Assembly: GCA_007258455.2 (NCBI GenBank)
Contig: VDFB02018352.1
Location: 31,847 to 95,846, forward strand
From: Sequoia sempervirens
Taxonomy: Eukaryota; Streptophyta; Pinopsida; Cupressales; Cupressaceae
Direction: 5' to 3'
Length of the DNA stretch: 64,000 nucleotides
In this document: in pieces, positions 35,376 through 47,964 of the stretch
How positions within the stretch are numbered: position 1 is the stretch's first letter
Layout of the letters: each line of letters starts with the position of its first letter
The notes under the pieces: model-generated
Database searches by the model: none
The model's input: only the letters and a program-made list of their open reading frames with translations
Told to the model about the DNA's origin: nothing
Translations under genes and position numbers: made by a program

Positions 35376-38300
35376 CATAGTTGGACTACTCGATGTTTAC
35401 AACTACTCGGCAAGCCCGAAAAACTCAGTTCGGAAAATTTTGGCAAAAACTCAGCAAAAAATTCAGGAAATTAAAAAGCTGCTTAAACTTCACTAAAAAT
35501 GCATTTTTTTTGCAAAATTCAAAGATAAGATGCATCCAATGAGTCAATAAATGAGTACATATAAGAAACAAGTTTTATTTGATTGATTTGAAAGAAAATT
35601 GGATACAAAATGGCATCCTCATGTGGAATGCTCAATGCGCTGATATGATAATAGTCTGAAACAAAATGAAAATAGCAAATTGTTTTTTGTAAAACTGAAA
35701 GTAAATACTACATAAACATTAATATATTTTAGTTTTTACAAATTCACATGAATCACATCTTCCTCTTCCCATGTCTCGATCTCAGTAAGGGACTGAAAGA
35801 GGGTCTCATCATAGGACTCTGCTCCTGCTATGTCTGTGGCTCCTCAACCTCCATCCTGGATGTAGATCCTCCTACAGCTGCTGGTGGTGGCACAGGCAAT
35901 GACTCCTCCTCAAGGTCATCCTCAAGGTCGTCCAATCAGAATGCAAATTCACCCTCCTCCATTGCCTATCACTCTAAATCATAAATCTCATCCTCAATAA
36001 ACAATGGAGGCTGCTCCCCTCACCCTGTCCAATCACTGTATGGATCTATCTCATCCAAATCAATTGGATCATCATATGATATTTCCTCTACCTTTCTTCT
36101 ACGCAATCGAAGATTATATTGCACATAGACAAGGTCATTGAGGCGTTTTTTAGCGAGTTTTTTCCTCTTCTTTATGTGGATGGCCTCAAACAAGCTCCAA
36201 TTGTGCTCACAATTGGATGAACTACAAGGTTGGCTCAAGACACGAAGGGCAAATTTTTGAGGATTTGGGGTTTTTCCACCCCAATTTGTCCACCAAACAT
36301 ATACCAAAAAAAAAAACAAAAGAGTTAGAAAATTGTAACTTGTAACTTGTAATTATCAATTTTTCATTTTTGTAACTAGTAAATTTCAAATTTTATACCT
36401 AGTGGCAGCCTAGGTACTACTCTCTTTGCCAGGTCTGAAGAGAAGAGTGCACCCCTTTTTTATCTATAACTCTGCAATTCATTAACAATGCAGTCTGCCT
36501 CATCAGGCGTGGATGTCATCCGTTGAATGCAAGTAGTGAGGCCCTCCATAACCTCTCCAGTAGGTTTGCATAGGTGCCTGAACGGATGAAACGGGGGTTC
36601 AAGAAGTACCCTGCTGCATGGATAGGGTGGTGGAGTTGATTGTTCCACCTCCTGTCAATAATCTCCCAAATGGGATCAAATTTGAGGCTATCCCCCTTAT
36701 AATAATTTCTAATAGCCTCCTTGGCCCTATCCATGGCCTCATAAAGATACCCCATTGGGGTTTGATCCCCATCCACCAAGCGGAGCACTCTAACCAAGGG
36801 CTCTGACACCTACAATATAAATTTAAAAATGCAAAAAAAGATTACAGTTACAATTTAGTAATTTACAATGAAAGACATTAACTTTAAGAAAAATGTTCAA
36901 TTTGAATTTAGATTCAAACTCAAAGTTTTGAAGTTACCTTCACAATCTCTGTTGCTCTTTGTGCAAAGAGGGGCTCGAAGACAATGTTTTGAACTCTTTC
37001 TCCTTCCGGCTTCTTCGAATAAGATGAGTCTACCCATGCTTGACTCACAAACATTTGTTTCAAAGCCGTCAATGCACCAAGAATGCTTTGCAACGATAAG
37101 AAAACCATTGCAAACCTTGTCACACTAGGTCTCACCAATTCTCTCCCTTTGGTGTGCTCCCTCATCAAGTTGAGAACCCAAGGGTGATTGTAGATATATT
37201 TAGTGATCCTCCTTCCATCCTCTACAATCGGTGTGACCCAATTTAATTTGCCTATGTCCTCCAAAAGAAGGTCAAGGACATGGGCAGCACATGGTGTCCA
37301 AAAAATTGTGTGGTGTCTATCTTGGAGGATTCTTCCTGCTGCCACATATGCCACTGCATTGTCAGTTACAATTTGCACCACATTTTCAAGCCCAACCTCC
37401 ATGCACACTTGCTCCAACATTCTAGCTGAATTTTCTGCATTTTTTACTATGCTGGAGGCATCCATGGATTTCAAGAACACCACCTCATTTTTGCAAGAAA
37501 CCAAAAAATTAATGATGGTACTGTTTTTTCCATCCGTCCACCCATCAGAAAGAATAGTGCAGCCATATTTTTGCCATTCTTCTCTTTGTTCTTCTATCGC
37601 TGCCCTTGCCCTTTCAGTTGCATTAGAAAGCAACTTACAAGTACAAAGTGAAATTGAGTACACAATTTTAATTTGTAAACAAAAAAATAGTTTAAATTAA
37701 ACATAAATTAAACTTAAAAAACATAAATTAAAGAACATAAACAAACCTCCCACTCAAGTCTTTGCGTGAAGACACCTTGTAGCCTTTCCCTGCAACTGTC
37801 AATGCGGTCACCAAATTTTTCTAGTAAGGTGAGCTTGCCACATTAAAAGGGATGTTGTTGAAGTACCAAAAATCAACACAAGCAACATCTGCATGCTCAT
37901 CCACCTCCTTATTCCACCTAGTTGCCTCTAAAGAAGGTTGTGCACCAGGTGTGTTTCTAGGCACAAAAAAATACCAATGCGTGAACCCGTGGCCGTAGGT
38001 GTTGATCTTGCCCCTGGTACTCTACTAGAGGTAGTCGAAGGGATGGAGGTGGTGGTGGGTTGCAGCAATTTCCTTGGCACACATGGACCACAAAGAGATC
38101 CCACTATGTCGGCTACTACATCATCATCATTTGACAATGACTCAAGGTTGGCTGCAGCACCTTGAGAAGAAGCTATGGCAGCTTGCATTGCTGCTTTTGC
38201 CTTTGCTCTTTGCACCTTTTTTTCTTTTGCAACGGAAAGTATTGCATTCATTTGTCTTTTTATTTCCTCATTGGTGTTTATGCAACCCCTAGCATCACAT

Positions 38301-39217
38301 CTAGGGATGCCTGCAAGGTGGTATTTGAGGCGATTGATGCCTCCACGGTACACATTTTTACATCTAATGCAATACAATAATCCAGGTTCTGGTCCTTCAT
38401 ATGCATAATTCCAAGCAGGATCTCTAGCTCCTGCTGGATGAGTTCCTACATATTCCCCACTCCCAGGCACAGATGGGGCTGAGGTAGGGGTAGAAGCGGA
38501 TTCAAAAGCCATTATCAATTAACTTACACACACAAAAATGAAAGCACAACTTGTTAGTTTTTTTATAGAATATTTAAAAACGGGCTAAATTAGATTAAAT
38601 CAAAATAGATTACTTTAAATTAGTAACAAGTTAAGCTAATATATGATTTTAAACATGTTTTCAACAAACAAGAAGAATCAAAATAAAAGAAATAACTAGG
38701 GTTTGAAGAAAATTTCAAAAAAAGAAAAAATCAGCAAAATATGTAAAAAAATTAGAAAAAGTGTCACAAATTCTTGTTTTGATGAATCTAAATCTTCTTT
38801 TCAACAATATAAATGTATTTAAATCTATTTTATAGTTGATTCATGATGTTTTTTAAACATACAATCAACAAAAATGAACAAAAAAAAATAAAAATTTAAA
38901 AAGAACAAGAAAAATCAGATAACCTACCTGGAAATCCAATTTGCCTTTGAAATCTGATGAAAATCTCCTTCAAATCTCGTCTCCTCAATGCAAAATCACT
39001 GAAAAATGGTGCAAAATGCTTTGGACCAGGTTTTTGCTCTGCCAAGAGTGAAAACAACTCAGAAAATGAAATGAAAATGACGTTTTGGCCGGCCACAGGC
39101 TTAAGTGCCTAATCGCACGAGTGTTTTTTAAAGTCAGCAAGTGTTTTTGGCGAGTTCTTACTATTATTACTCATTTTCAAAAAAACTCGCGAGTTTTTGG
39201 CGAGTAGTCCAACTATG
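35376..39217 (-). mobile_element. hAT DNA transposon (TSD ATACAAAC)
   Basis: 17-bp terminal inverted repeats CATAGTTGGACTACTCG at 35376-35392 and its exact complement at 39201-39217. Flanked by perfect 8-bp duplications ATACAAAC (35368-35375, 39218-39225), the length typical of hAT elements. Subterminal regions hold ACTCGGCAAG and GGCGAGTTTTT-type repeats. It encodes a BED-finger, DUF659-type transposase on the minus strand. Confidence 0.95.
35750..38518 (-). pseudogene. hAT transposase (BED finger, DUF659, dimerisation domain)
   Basis: Starts at 38518. A BED-type zinc finger lies at about residues 30-80 (DPAWNYAYEG, then CIRCKNVYRGGINRLKYHLAG, Cys and His in BED spacing). A weakly preserved segment follows at 37750-37930 (FWYFNNIPFNVA). 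DUF659 with GCTILSDGWTDGKNSTIINF and VTDNAVAYVAAG, both with catalytic-type Asp, spans 36920-37663. Next is EPLVRVLRLVDGD...DRRWNNQL...HAAGYFLNP (36516-36809). The C-terminal hAT dimerisation region with QKFALRVLSQPCSSSNCEHN is at about 36110-36300. Introns are visible (for example acceptor TATTGTAG before GTGTCAGAG at 36810). A single-base frameshift near 36575 after GTYAN and further stops make this copy unlikely to be active. Confidence 0.88.
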
Positions 39218-40060
39218 ATACAAACCACTCCTTGGTTGCCTTCTACCTGATGTTCCTTTCCAACTGATTTTCTTTGCCAAAATGGTACGATATATCCATG
39301 ATCTACTAATTTTATTCTCCTCTCTGTCTTGCATATTCACACTCCTATGTCTACTTGCATAATCAAAATCACCACCAAAACTCACTTTTACCTCTTCATT
39401 GGTATGTTGTCCCAATTTGCTTATATTCTTGGCTTCATGTCTTGCCACCTCTTTCTCTTTACAGGCTTTCTTCTTTTCTTCATTAGCCCTCTCTTCATCT
39501 TTAGGTACCTTGTAATGCACCGCTGCCACGAACTGTCTTCTTTTATCTATTGCTGCAACTTGTCTTCTTTCGTTCTTATCTTCATCTTCATCTACGAGTT
39601 CTCTTCTTGCCCTTTCTCCTTTTCCCTCCAAAGGTTTGTTCTTAGCCTTCTTCATACTTGAATTCACACTTTCAAACAAATCAGTAACAAATAAATCAAG
39701 AGACCAAGATGTCTCTTCAAGTGCCTCTCTCATGGACACCATCTTCTCTTCTTCTTCAAGTACTCCTTGCTGCACTTTCTCTTTTCTCCTTTCCTTACTA
39801 TCTTTATTCAAGTCCTCTACAATGAGAACTTTCCTCTTCTCTTCTTGTCCACTCCCTGCAATCACAACGTTATCAGGAAAATAACTCTTTTCCAACATAT
39901 CCATTCTACTTGCAATCTTCTCCAATTCCTCTCGAAGTTTTTTGCTTTCCACTCCATCCCAATATCTGTCCCAAGATGGGATTATAACGGGTCTTCTTAC
40001 ACTAATACCCATTCTTCTTGCCACTGCAATCCACAATCTCTGCTCAAACTTCAAGTGCAA
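39218..40060 (-). pseudogene. E3 charged gag-like ORF, N-terminal part
   Basis: About 280 codons open from 40060 to the hAT junction. It starts with a basic segment (LKFEQRLWIAVARRMGI), then a predicted coiled coil (KLREELEKIASRMDMLEKSY), then Lys/Glu/Arg-rich sequence with little hydrophobic content. No zinc knuckle, protease or RT motif is seen. Upstream of 40060 the same reading direction is broken by several stops. The ORF is cut after RSGLY by the hAT element and continues in frame at 35367 (NLYDSK) if one copy of ATACAAAC is removed. I do not recognise the protein family. By position it would be the gag-like product. Confidence 0.6.
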
Positions 40061-40445
40061 ACTGCCTCTCCTTCGACGATCGGTTCACACAACACACATC
40101 ACTTGCCAATTCTAGCACTGGTTGCCTCTCCTTCGACACTCTACCTATGCAAACTTCTTGTATCTTTCTATCTTCTAATACCTACCTCGGGCTACTCTTC
40201 CCTTTGCTCTACCCAGTCTTTGAACCCAATTTCTTATCTCTTCCTCTGTCAATCTACAACACAAAACTTTCCAATAATTTATGCCTCCATCAATCTACCA
40301 AAATAATCAACAACCATTTATAGCCTAGATCTTTTGGGGTTCTAGATTCCTTCAATAACCTGTTAATCTGCAAACACACATAACACTCCAAGATTCTTAT
40401 GAGCATCAAAACAAACAGCAAACTTTTACTACCCAGATCTTTTGG

Positions 40446-40457
40446 GCTCTGATACCA
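40446..40457 (-). other. E3 primer-binding site (tRNA-iMet)
   Basis: Complement of TGGTATCAGAGC, separated from the 5' LTR end by GAT. Confidence 0.9.
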
Positions 40458-40460
40458 ATC

Positions 40461-41515
40461 TGATGGACGTGGGGTTACCACTCGCAAATACGTCTCCATA
40501 CACCACAATCAGTCTAAGGACCCATACTCCAACTTAAGCTTTGCAACATCCATACTTTCAAATTTACTGTCAATATGGTGACAATCCTTATTAACCAGAT
40601 GACAGCAACTACCATAATACAAAAGAACAGAATAACGTCACCAGCTCGCTCAATCATTACACAAGGACAACAATAGTCTTAAACAATGACAAGAATAGAA
40701 ACAACACAACACTTTATTTCAAGGATTAAATGACTTATTACAATATGCTTGACTCCCATAGGAATCAGTCTGCCAGGCATAACACTCTTTCACAATTCAG
40801 AGACCTTCAACGGTCTTTATCCCTTATCTGCCAAATGACTGGCACTCCTTGTCGGTCCTTGAACTCGTTCTCTGCTATATTCTTGGATCATTCCTTCCTT
40901 GGCTTTCTCTAATTGACCCCTTCGCATTCCTTGGTCTCATTCGACCTAGTCTTTCTCTAATATATCCAACCAACATTCGGTTCGGCCCATCACTATGTCG
41001 ATCACTCCATTTTGCGGCCCCTTCGTTGGCCTTGCCTATTCGGCCTTCTTCTGTCTTCTATGACCAATCACTGTTCAGCCTTCCTCTATCATAACTAACC
41101 AACCTTTCCATCACCCACTCAATCCTTCTTTATGCCACTTGCTGAACTTTCTAGTTCCATCGAACACCACCGAATTCCAACCATCCTCAACTGTCTCCAA
41201 ACTGCTCGCATTCAACTTCTACAACTGTCGACCTCTAACTATCAATCCCTAACCATCTACAATTGCTCATTCTTCCATGCCGAAGGCAACTTAATCGACT
41301 AACTTCCTGTCCATATAGTGACAACAACTCGAGCCTGTTCAAACTCCTTTAACCTTTTGTCTATACAGTGACAACAACCCAAGCTTGTTCAAACTCCTTT
41401 AACTTCTTGTCTTCTTGCCCAAGTAGTGACAGGAATAGTTTTAGAACCAAGTCACACCAATAAATCCAGAAACTCAACCCACCAGATGAAGAATAGGATC
41501 AATGCCCCTGCATCA
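40461..41515 (-). repeat. E3 5' LTR
   Basis: 1055 bp, direct copy of 32995-34017. On the plus strand it begins TGATGGACGTGGGGTTACCA and ends CCCCTGCATCA. Confidence 0.92.
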
Positions 41516-42589
41516 CTTTATAGCTTTTTTCACTACTTTTTTGAAAAAACATTTTTTTGCTTTTTCATTGCTTTTTTTTGAAAAAGCGCTTTTTTGTTTT
41601 CTCGAAAAAACACTGAGACCCCTACAAGCCTCCAAACACTAAGAAACTCAACATTAGTAGACTTGTAAATAAATTTCAATCCCCTTCAAAGGTCGGGGCT
41701 AGCTCCCAACAGGGGTGATTTGCAAAGGAAATTTATATTAAATTCATGTGGGTCTGTTATTGCCAAATAACCATTGCTAACTCATCTGCAGGTCTAGGCA
41801 CCATTGTAGACAAATTTTTCAATCATCAAACTCCTCCAAACTTGGCACAAACTCAATACTCTCATTCATTGACCTTTACAGCCTACAACTGGGCGATTTG
41901 TTCTAGAAAATCAGGACAGCAACATACATCAACCAAATCACTAACAAAGAGGCTCCTTATCATGAGGAATCCATTATTCAAATACTGAAAACCAGAAAGT
42001 TGCTACATCAAATGGGTCGACTTAAATAGAGAGGTATGGCTTGCTCATGGAAGGGTACAACAAAGCATGAAATAGAGATTGCAAACCATATTCTAACACC
42101 AAAAAATCACTAAAAACTCAATGTTAACCACACCAAAATATGCACCTCAAACGACCTCATATATTTTCATTTTTTGAAACCCTATAAACCAAATGAAATA
42201 CCAAGGTGATTCCTGTGTGAAATCACTCCACCAACTAGGGAGGATCTTTCACCACCAAAACTAGTGATTTGATGAGGGTTTTCGTCCTCGATCAATCCTT
42301 GGAAGAACCTATTTGTTGACTCCAGCAGCATCCTGATATGTGTGCAAACTTGAATAATCCAAACAAGAGCCCCAAACCTCCTTTTATAGATTTTAAGGCT
42401 AGTTGCTTTTTCGAAAACAAAGGTTTCTTTTTCTTTTTCATTGCTTTTCGAAAAAGCACTTTCTTGCTTTTTCTCAAAAAACATTTTTTTTGTTTTTTTA
42501 AATAACTTTATGTCTAAGTCCCCTTTTCCCTTAGGCATCCACTTGAGGGGACATAACATAACCTTATTAAATTAAAACACTAAAGTAAA
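41516..42589 (-). repeat. Minus-strand LTR fragments around E3
   Basis: 42200-42556 on the minus strand reads from TTATGTCCCCTCAAGTGG to a TATA-like CTATAAAAGGAGG (complement at about 42378-42390), like the solo LTR at 5966-7535. 41516-41640 repeats part of it with CTTTTT/GAAAAA runs. Ends are not clear. 41650-42190 has no recognised feature. Confidence 0.45.
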
Positions 42590-44452
42590 TGTAATGTCCC
42601 CTTCTCGAGCATGATCTTTTCAATTGACCGTTGGCCTATTCCGGAGACCCGTAGGCTACTCGGAAGGTGAAATTAGGGTTTCATGTTTTGGAGTTTGTTG
42701 TTGCTCGTGATTTGGTGATTGAATTGCGGATTCTTTCTGGGTTTTCAGAGAGCTTCGCAGTGGTGTGACTTGCTTTGCGTTCCGAGCACTTTTTGGAATT
42801 TACTATTTTTAGTAAATTCTATTTTTGGCAGTAGACAAATTGGTTTCAATTTTGTTGGCTTCCCTCAACTGTCAGTTCAGTTGGATTATCCAATTTTGGC
42901 CTTGGGATGCAGTTGGAGAGATAAGTTCAATTAACTTCAATAATGTTATATTTAAATGTTATATTATCCCCTTGGCCTAGTCTTATAACTTAATGTTGTT
43001 TTAAAAAGTGGTCTTCAAGGGTGGGCGCTTCATGGAGGGGATTTTATATTTCATTAAAGTCAAAAATTGAAGCTTATGTTGGACGCCTATTTCTTGGAGG
43101 ATTGAATTAAAAAATAAAAGTCAAAGTGAAGCTTTGAAAAATGGACGCCATCTCTTGGAGGGAAAAGGTTTATTTCAAATTTGAATTTTGGGCTTCTCTT
43201 CTAGAAGCTTCTGGAGATTCCTTGCTGTGCCTTTATAAGGTGGCCTCTTCTCTTCATTTGACTATCTTATGTCTGAGTATTGTTATGCTGCCGAAATGGT
43301 GCTGGAATTGCTTCAAGGAATGAATGCCTCCTAGCCTTGGCTCGACTTCATGCTTGAGAGATAGCATCTAGCGGAGAAGTTTGATTGTTGGTGAGAGATT
43401 TTGTAGTGAGGTTTGCATTGTAGCTTGAGTTTTGCTTTTGTAGTTCAGTTTATTGCATTTCATGTCATTTTCTGGAGTTGTTGATATCATAGCAGATTTG
43501 TAGTTTTCTCTCATATAGTAAAAAATAAAAATATGTTGGTTATGGGTATTGTCTCATTGTGCTTCCTTGGCAAGGGCGCCCCTATTTGACAAGTTTCAGA
43601 TTTTTTGGCAAAGCTTTGAATTTTATAGAAGAAAATCGCCCTTCTTAGAGGGCCATACCATTTGAGTTCCTTGGGATTTGTGTCAAAAAAAGAATAAGGG
43701 TTTTTGGTGAGGTTTTGTTGCCCAAACTTGGTCGCCATCTTCTTAAGGATGCTATGCATTTGATTTCATGTCAATAGAGTTAGTATTGAGTGAGAAAAGT
43801 GCATTTTAGTGAGTCTAAGGGGAGCTGGTTTTGCATATTTAAGCTGCGGGTCTGTCATATCAGATTTGAGTAATTTGCTTGTTGGTGAAGGGTTGGTGTT
43901 AGGAAGTCATATTAAGCTTTATGGAGGTCATATTTACAGTTGCAGCATTGGAGAGCTTCTAATCTTCGTACCTTGCAGGCACTCTCTATCAAATTGTAAG
44001 TTGTACAGTAGTACTATCAGCATTCTCACTTCTACTCTTTACTTTATTGTATTTCCCACTGAATAAGTGGAAGAGGCTGGCTTGCCGCCTATCTTATTTT
44101 GAATACTGCTTTGTAGCTTATTAGAACCTCCGCCAAATGGTAGCTCCATTCCCACCTTGGGTTGGATAGCACATTCTTGGTGTTGAGTTTACTTTCAGCA
44201 CTTGTAGTTGGTAGAGATCCTCTGACCATATGTTTGTCCATCTTGGGCACATTCTTGGTTAGAGTTACTTTTCAGTATGCCTTGAGATCCTCTGACCATA
44301 TGCTCACACCTTGCCCAACTCGGGATCCTGGTGTAGATTCTTGGTTAGAGTTGTATTCCACATCGTTTTGGTTTACGTGCTAACCCTAACAGATGTGTGT
44401 TGCATTGTTCATTGTAATTGAAAAATTGAAAAAATTGGTTCGATATATTTCA
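42590..44452 (+). repeat. Solo LTR, family A (TSD GTAAA)
   Basis: Starts TGTAATGTCCCCTTCTCGAG, ends GATATATTTCA, 1863 bp, flanked by GTAAA at 42585-42589 and 44453-44457. Homologous along its length to 11229-13067. TTTACTATTTTTAGTAAATT is at about 42800. Confidence 0.9.
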
Positions 44453-44579
44453 GTAAATATTATAAGTTAACTTTATAACTTTAGTGTAATAATTTAAATA
44501 ATCCAAACTATTTTGCGGAAAGCGCCACCAAGGCACCAAAAATAGAAACTAATCATGCCAAGAAGTTGATGTTGAAGAA

Positions 44580-44852
44580 TGATGCCAGATGCCAAACGCA
44601 CACTTACTAAAAATAGCAATGTTCTCCAAGAACTATGGAGAACAACCCAAAAGGCCCAAAACACTACAAATAGTGTCACCACAAACCTGAAAGTCAATTG
44701 AACTCCACACCACCACTGGATGCCCAGAAAACCCTAAATTGAGCTCCCCAAGAATGTTGGAACTCTCCCAACTCACCTGGAAACCTTCAGAAAACCCCGA
44801 AAACTGGCCAACACTCATAGAATAGTACAACATAAAAATGGGGACATTATAG
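44580..44852 (-). repeat. LTR 5'-end fragment, minus strand
   Basis: Ends ATGGGGACATTATA on the plus strand, the complement of a TGTAATGTCCCC-type LTR start, and contains CTTACTAAAAATAGC. The LTR 3' end is missing, so this is a truncated copy. Confidence 0.55.
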
Positions 44853-45829
44853 ACAATTGATAACTTTAGTAATGAAGTTTATTTTGAGAAGGTCTGTGTA
44901 ATCAATTATACACAATTGATGAACATCATTCAATTCCATGAGAAATAATCCAAATGTTTGCCAACAATGTTGGCTTTGAGATGGATAAATTGTGATGGTA
45001 ACTTGATGAGATATGTTCATTCTTTTGCCCTCAAATTATTTATTGATACAAAAATTTGGCATACCCAGATATATATATATATATATATATATATGATTGG
45101 TAGATTGCTTCTCAATGAAACAACAAATGATAGATTTGCGAGAATTTGGTGGCCAACTAAACTTGTAGGTAAACCCAAGTGAACCAGACATTATTAAGTC
45201 AATCAATTCAGATAAGCAATTCTAATGATGACATTAGCATTGTACATTGCAGATGAATGCAACTGAACTAGATATGAAGATGTAAATATGATGTCAACAT
45301 TGTATGATTTGTGGGAAAATGCTACTAAACAAGAAAAGTGCACCGATCAAAAGGTTCAATTCAATAAGCAACAAAACTTTTTCCCAAAGGACAACATGAT
45401 GTATTTGTGACATCAACATGTATATAGAGTGCGGGGATTTTCAAGTGAAACAGCTTTTTGTGGGAACTCAATAATGAACCGGCTATTTGTGAACCCAATA
45501 GTGAGCTAAAATTTGCGAAGTTTTCAATCTGAACTAAATTTTCCGCTTTGCGAACCATTTCAATTCCTGTTTGCGAACCATTTCAATTCCTGTAACTTCC
45601 CGATCTTGGAACCATTGAACTTCCTAAAGCCTGAAATGCAAAAGGGAATCATTGTCTTCATTTTAGAGAGCTTTTGGAGAGGAATAAGGCCGGATTTGTA
45701 ACTAGTTAATGATGTTGTTTGTTTTGTAAGCTCCAAAAAACCCCTACTGTAATGAATTTATAAGAAAAAATAAAGCATGTAGATGGAATTGTGTGTGGAA
45801 GTGTGGTTAGGCTGTGTGATTGGGCTGCT
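44853..45829. other. Unassigned intronic sequence with AT microsatellite
   Basis: (AT)n run at 45069-45094 and a 24-bp tandem pair GCGAACCATTTCAATTCCTG at about 45549-45595. No coding similarity. Confidence 0.5.
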
Positions 45830-46429
45830 TGATAAGGCCCCCTGATCTCGACTGCATTGGCACCCAAAGTAGCTAAAGAACTTAATATCCTTTTTTGAGG
45901 TGATACTCTATGGAAACCCATGTATCTTCACAACTTCCTTGAAGAACAAGTTTGCAATCCTAGAAACATCATTCATCTTTTGGCAAGGAATGAAGTGCAC
46001 CATTTTTAAAGATGTATCAACAACTACAAAGATAGAATCATTACCCTTTTGAGCCCATGGCCATCTAAAGAAAAAATCCATGGACAGTTCCTCCCAAGAC
46101 TCTTGAATTGGCAATGGCTTATACAACCATATATTCTAGGCAACACCCTTCGCAATCTAACAAATTCTACATCTTTCAAAAAAAACTTGAGATTGTAGTA
46201 TAGGCCTAGCTAAAAAATATTGCTCCTCCAATATGGACACTATCTTTTCTATGTTTAAATACTGTCCCAATCCTCCACTATGTAGTTTTCCAATGAGATT
46301 GTCTTCAAGCTTGAAGCATAGATGCAACATCTGTGTAAAGCTACACTCCAGAAACCAAAGAGTTTCATCCTCTAATCTCCAAATCCAAGAGTTTTTGTCC
46401 TTAGATCTAGTAGTTGAATATGAAGGCAT
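45830..46429 (-). pseudogene. Ty3/gypsy integrase fragment
   Basis: Minus-strand remnant of a gypsy integrase. The H2C2 zinc-binding part is at 46157-46300 (LHSGGLGQYLNIEKIVSILE, ending FFERCRIC). The start of the catalytic core follows at 45908-46126 ([47 protein letters not shown]). The first catalytic Asp lies in SMDF. The core continues in another frame (SITSKKDIKFFSYF, where the family has SDRD) until about 45830 and is then lost. Frameshifts separate the pieces. Upstream RT/RNase H and downstream chromodomain or LTR were not found, so this is an isolated fragment. Confidence 0.8.
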
Positions 46430-47964
46430 GAACTAGGGTATTTTATAAGTTCATGCAAGATCTCTTAGACTTATGAAGCTACTTGCCATATATAGAGATT
46501 GAAAGTTTAGCATGGGCCCATACATGCAAATAAACATTTGAATTTTCCCACCATTTTACATTCAAATTTGGGCCCATTAATTGCATTCCTAATCGACCAT
46601 GGTGAACATGTTTGAATAGTGGGGATCCAAGAAGAGGCATGCCAAAAGGTGGGGATCTAGAGAAACACATACCAGAAGGATGCAATAGTAAAATTGACTA
46701 AGGAATTGTGAGTTGGGATGCCATTCTAAAGTCTTACCATTTGGTATGTTGTCATTATGTTCTTTGAATGTCTAAAGTTGTGGATGTGAGCAATGGAATG
46801 CAAGGGTGCTAAGGTGTGATGAGATGCAAAGATCTATAGGCTTGGATAGTGGTGGGAAAATAGGGATCTAGTGGTCATGAGCCAAATGAGTTTGTTGCAA
46901 TTTAGTTAATGTCCCTAGAAATCCTTGTACTCACTTGGGCCAAAGCAGGTGAGGAGGTACTCTCAAAAATGACTCCATGCAAGGAAACCATATGGTTTTC
47001 CAACCATTGATACCATTGGATATATTTGTTCTAGGTGGGATGAAGCAATGGAGATGCTCTCAAAAATGACTTCATGCAAGGAAACCATGTGTTTTTTCCA
47101 ACCATTGGTACCATTAGATAGCTTTGTTCTAGGTGGAATGAAGCAATGAAGATTTTTTTGAGTCATGAGAATCTTGTATTGTTTTTACCTATCCTTAGCT
47201 AAGCACAAGTCTAACATTTAGCATGAAAATGCTTTTCTTATATTTAGAGGGATTTAAAGGTTAGTTGTTGTTCTTATTTCTATAACAATGTGCTTTATGT
47301 ATTCTACTTTATTTGCTTTGAAATTTAGTTTTTTAAGGAAAAAGCTTATTTCACTAAACTCGGTGCTCCATTGAGATGGGTATTTACAAAGCCTAGACAC
47401 TTCTCTTATTCTAGAAAAGATGCCTAAGGTGCATAACTGAGCACAAAACAAAAAACATATATGAGAGTAGTTTTGAATGCAATGTAATTCGTTTCAATTT
47501 AATAGAAGATAGATTTTTGAGTGTTTGTTGTTCATATTTTCAGCAGTATGTGTTTGCAAGTTGTTTTGATTGAAGTTTCAATTTATAATTAGGGTTCATA
47601 GTTTGAGTGTCAAATCTGCTTACCAAAGTTTGAAATTTTAACATTGCTATTTGGAAAGGTTGTTGACAAATGGAAAGCTTTCACCATCTAGAAGGATCAA
47701 AGCAATAGTAGCACCCAATGAAGAGGGAACTGCCAGCCTTGTCATGTTCTTATGTTAATGGTGGATAGACCCACCTCAGACCTTATATTTTAAATGTGTA
47801 AGTGAAAGTTACTTTAAGGGTTTTGACATTTTTGAAAGTGACTTAAATAACTTAGGTCACTTTTAATGTTTTGACCCTTATGTTTTAAAAGTGACTTGAG
47901 TTCGCTTAAGTCACTTTAGGGTTTCTTTTGCTTGGGTAATAGTTAAAAGGTGGTTATAAAATAG
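46430..47964. other. Unassigned sequence with ~97-bp tandem duplication
   Basis: TCTCAAAAATGACTCCATGC begins a unit at 46961 that repeats at 47058 with about ten differences, extending to about 47157. 47790-47930 is rich in AAGTGACTT, resembling part of the E4 LTR. No gene recognised. Confidence 0.55.

Larger units (their letters stand above)
32995..41515 (-). mobile_element. E3: non-autonomous LTR retrotransposon (TSD CTTTA)
   Basis: Minus-strand element with LTRs 40461-41515 (5') and 32995-34017 (3'). Both start TGATGCAGGGG and end CCATCA. Flanks are CTTTA at 32990-32994 and 41516-41520. The complement of the initiator-Met primer site (GCTCTGATACCA) is at 40446-40457, three bases inside the 5' LTR. 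Internal sequence encodes only charged, coiled-coil-like protein, with no pol domains seen. A hAT transposon (35376-39217) is nested in its ORF. Confidence 0.92.
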
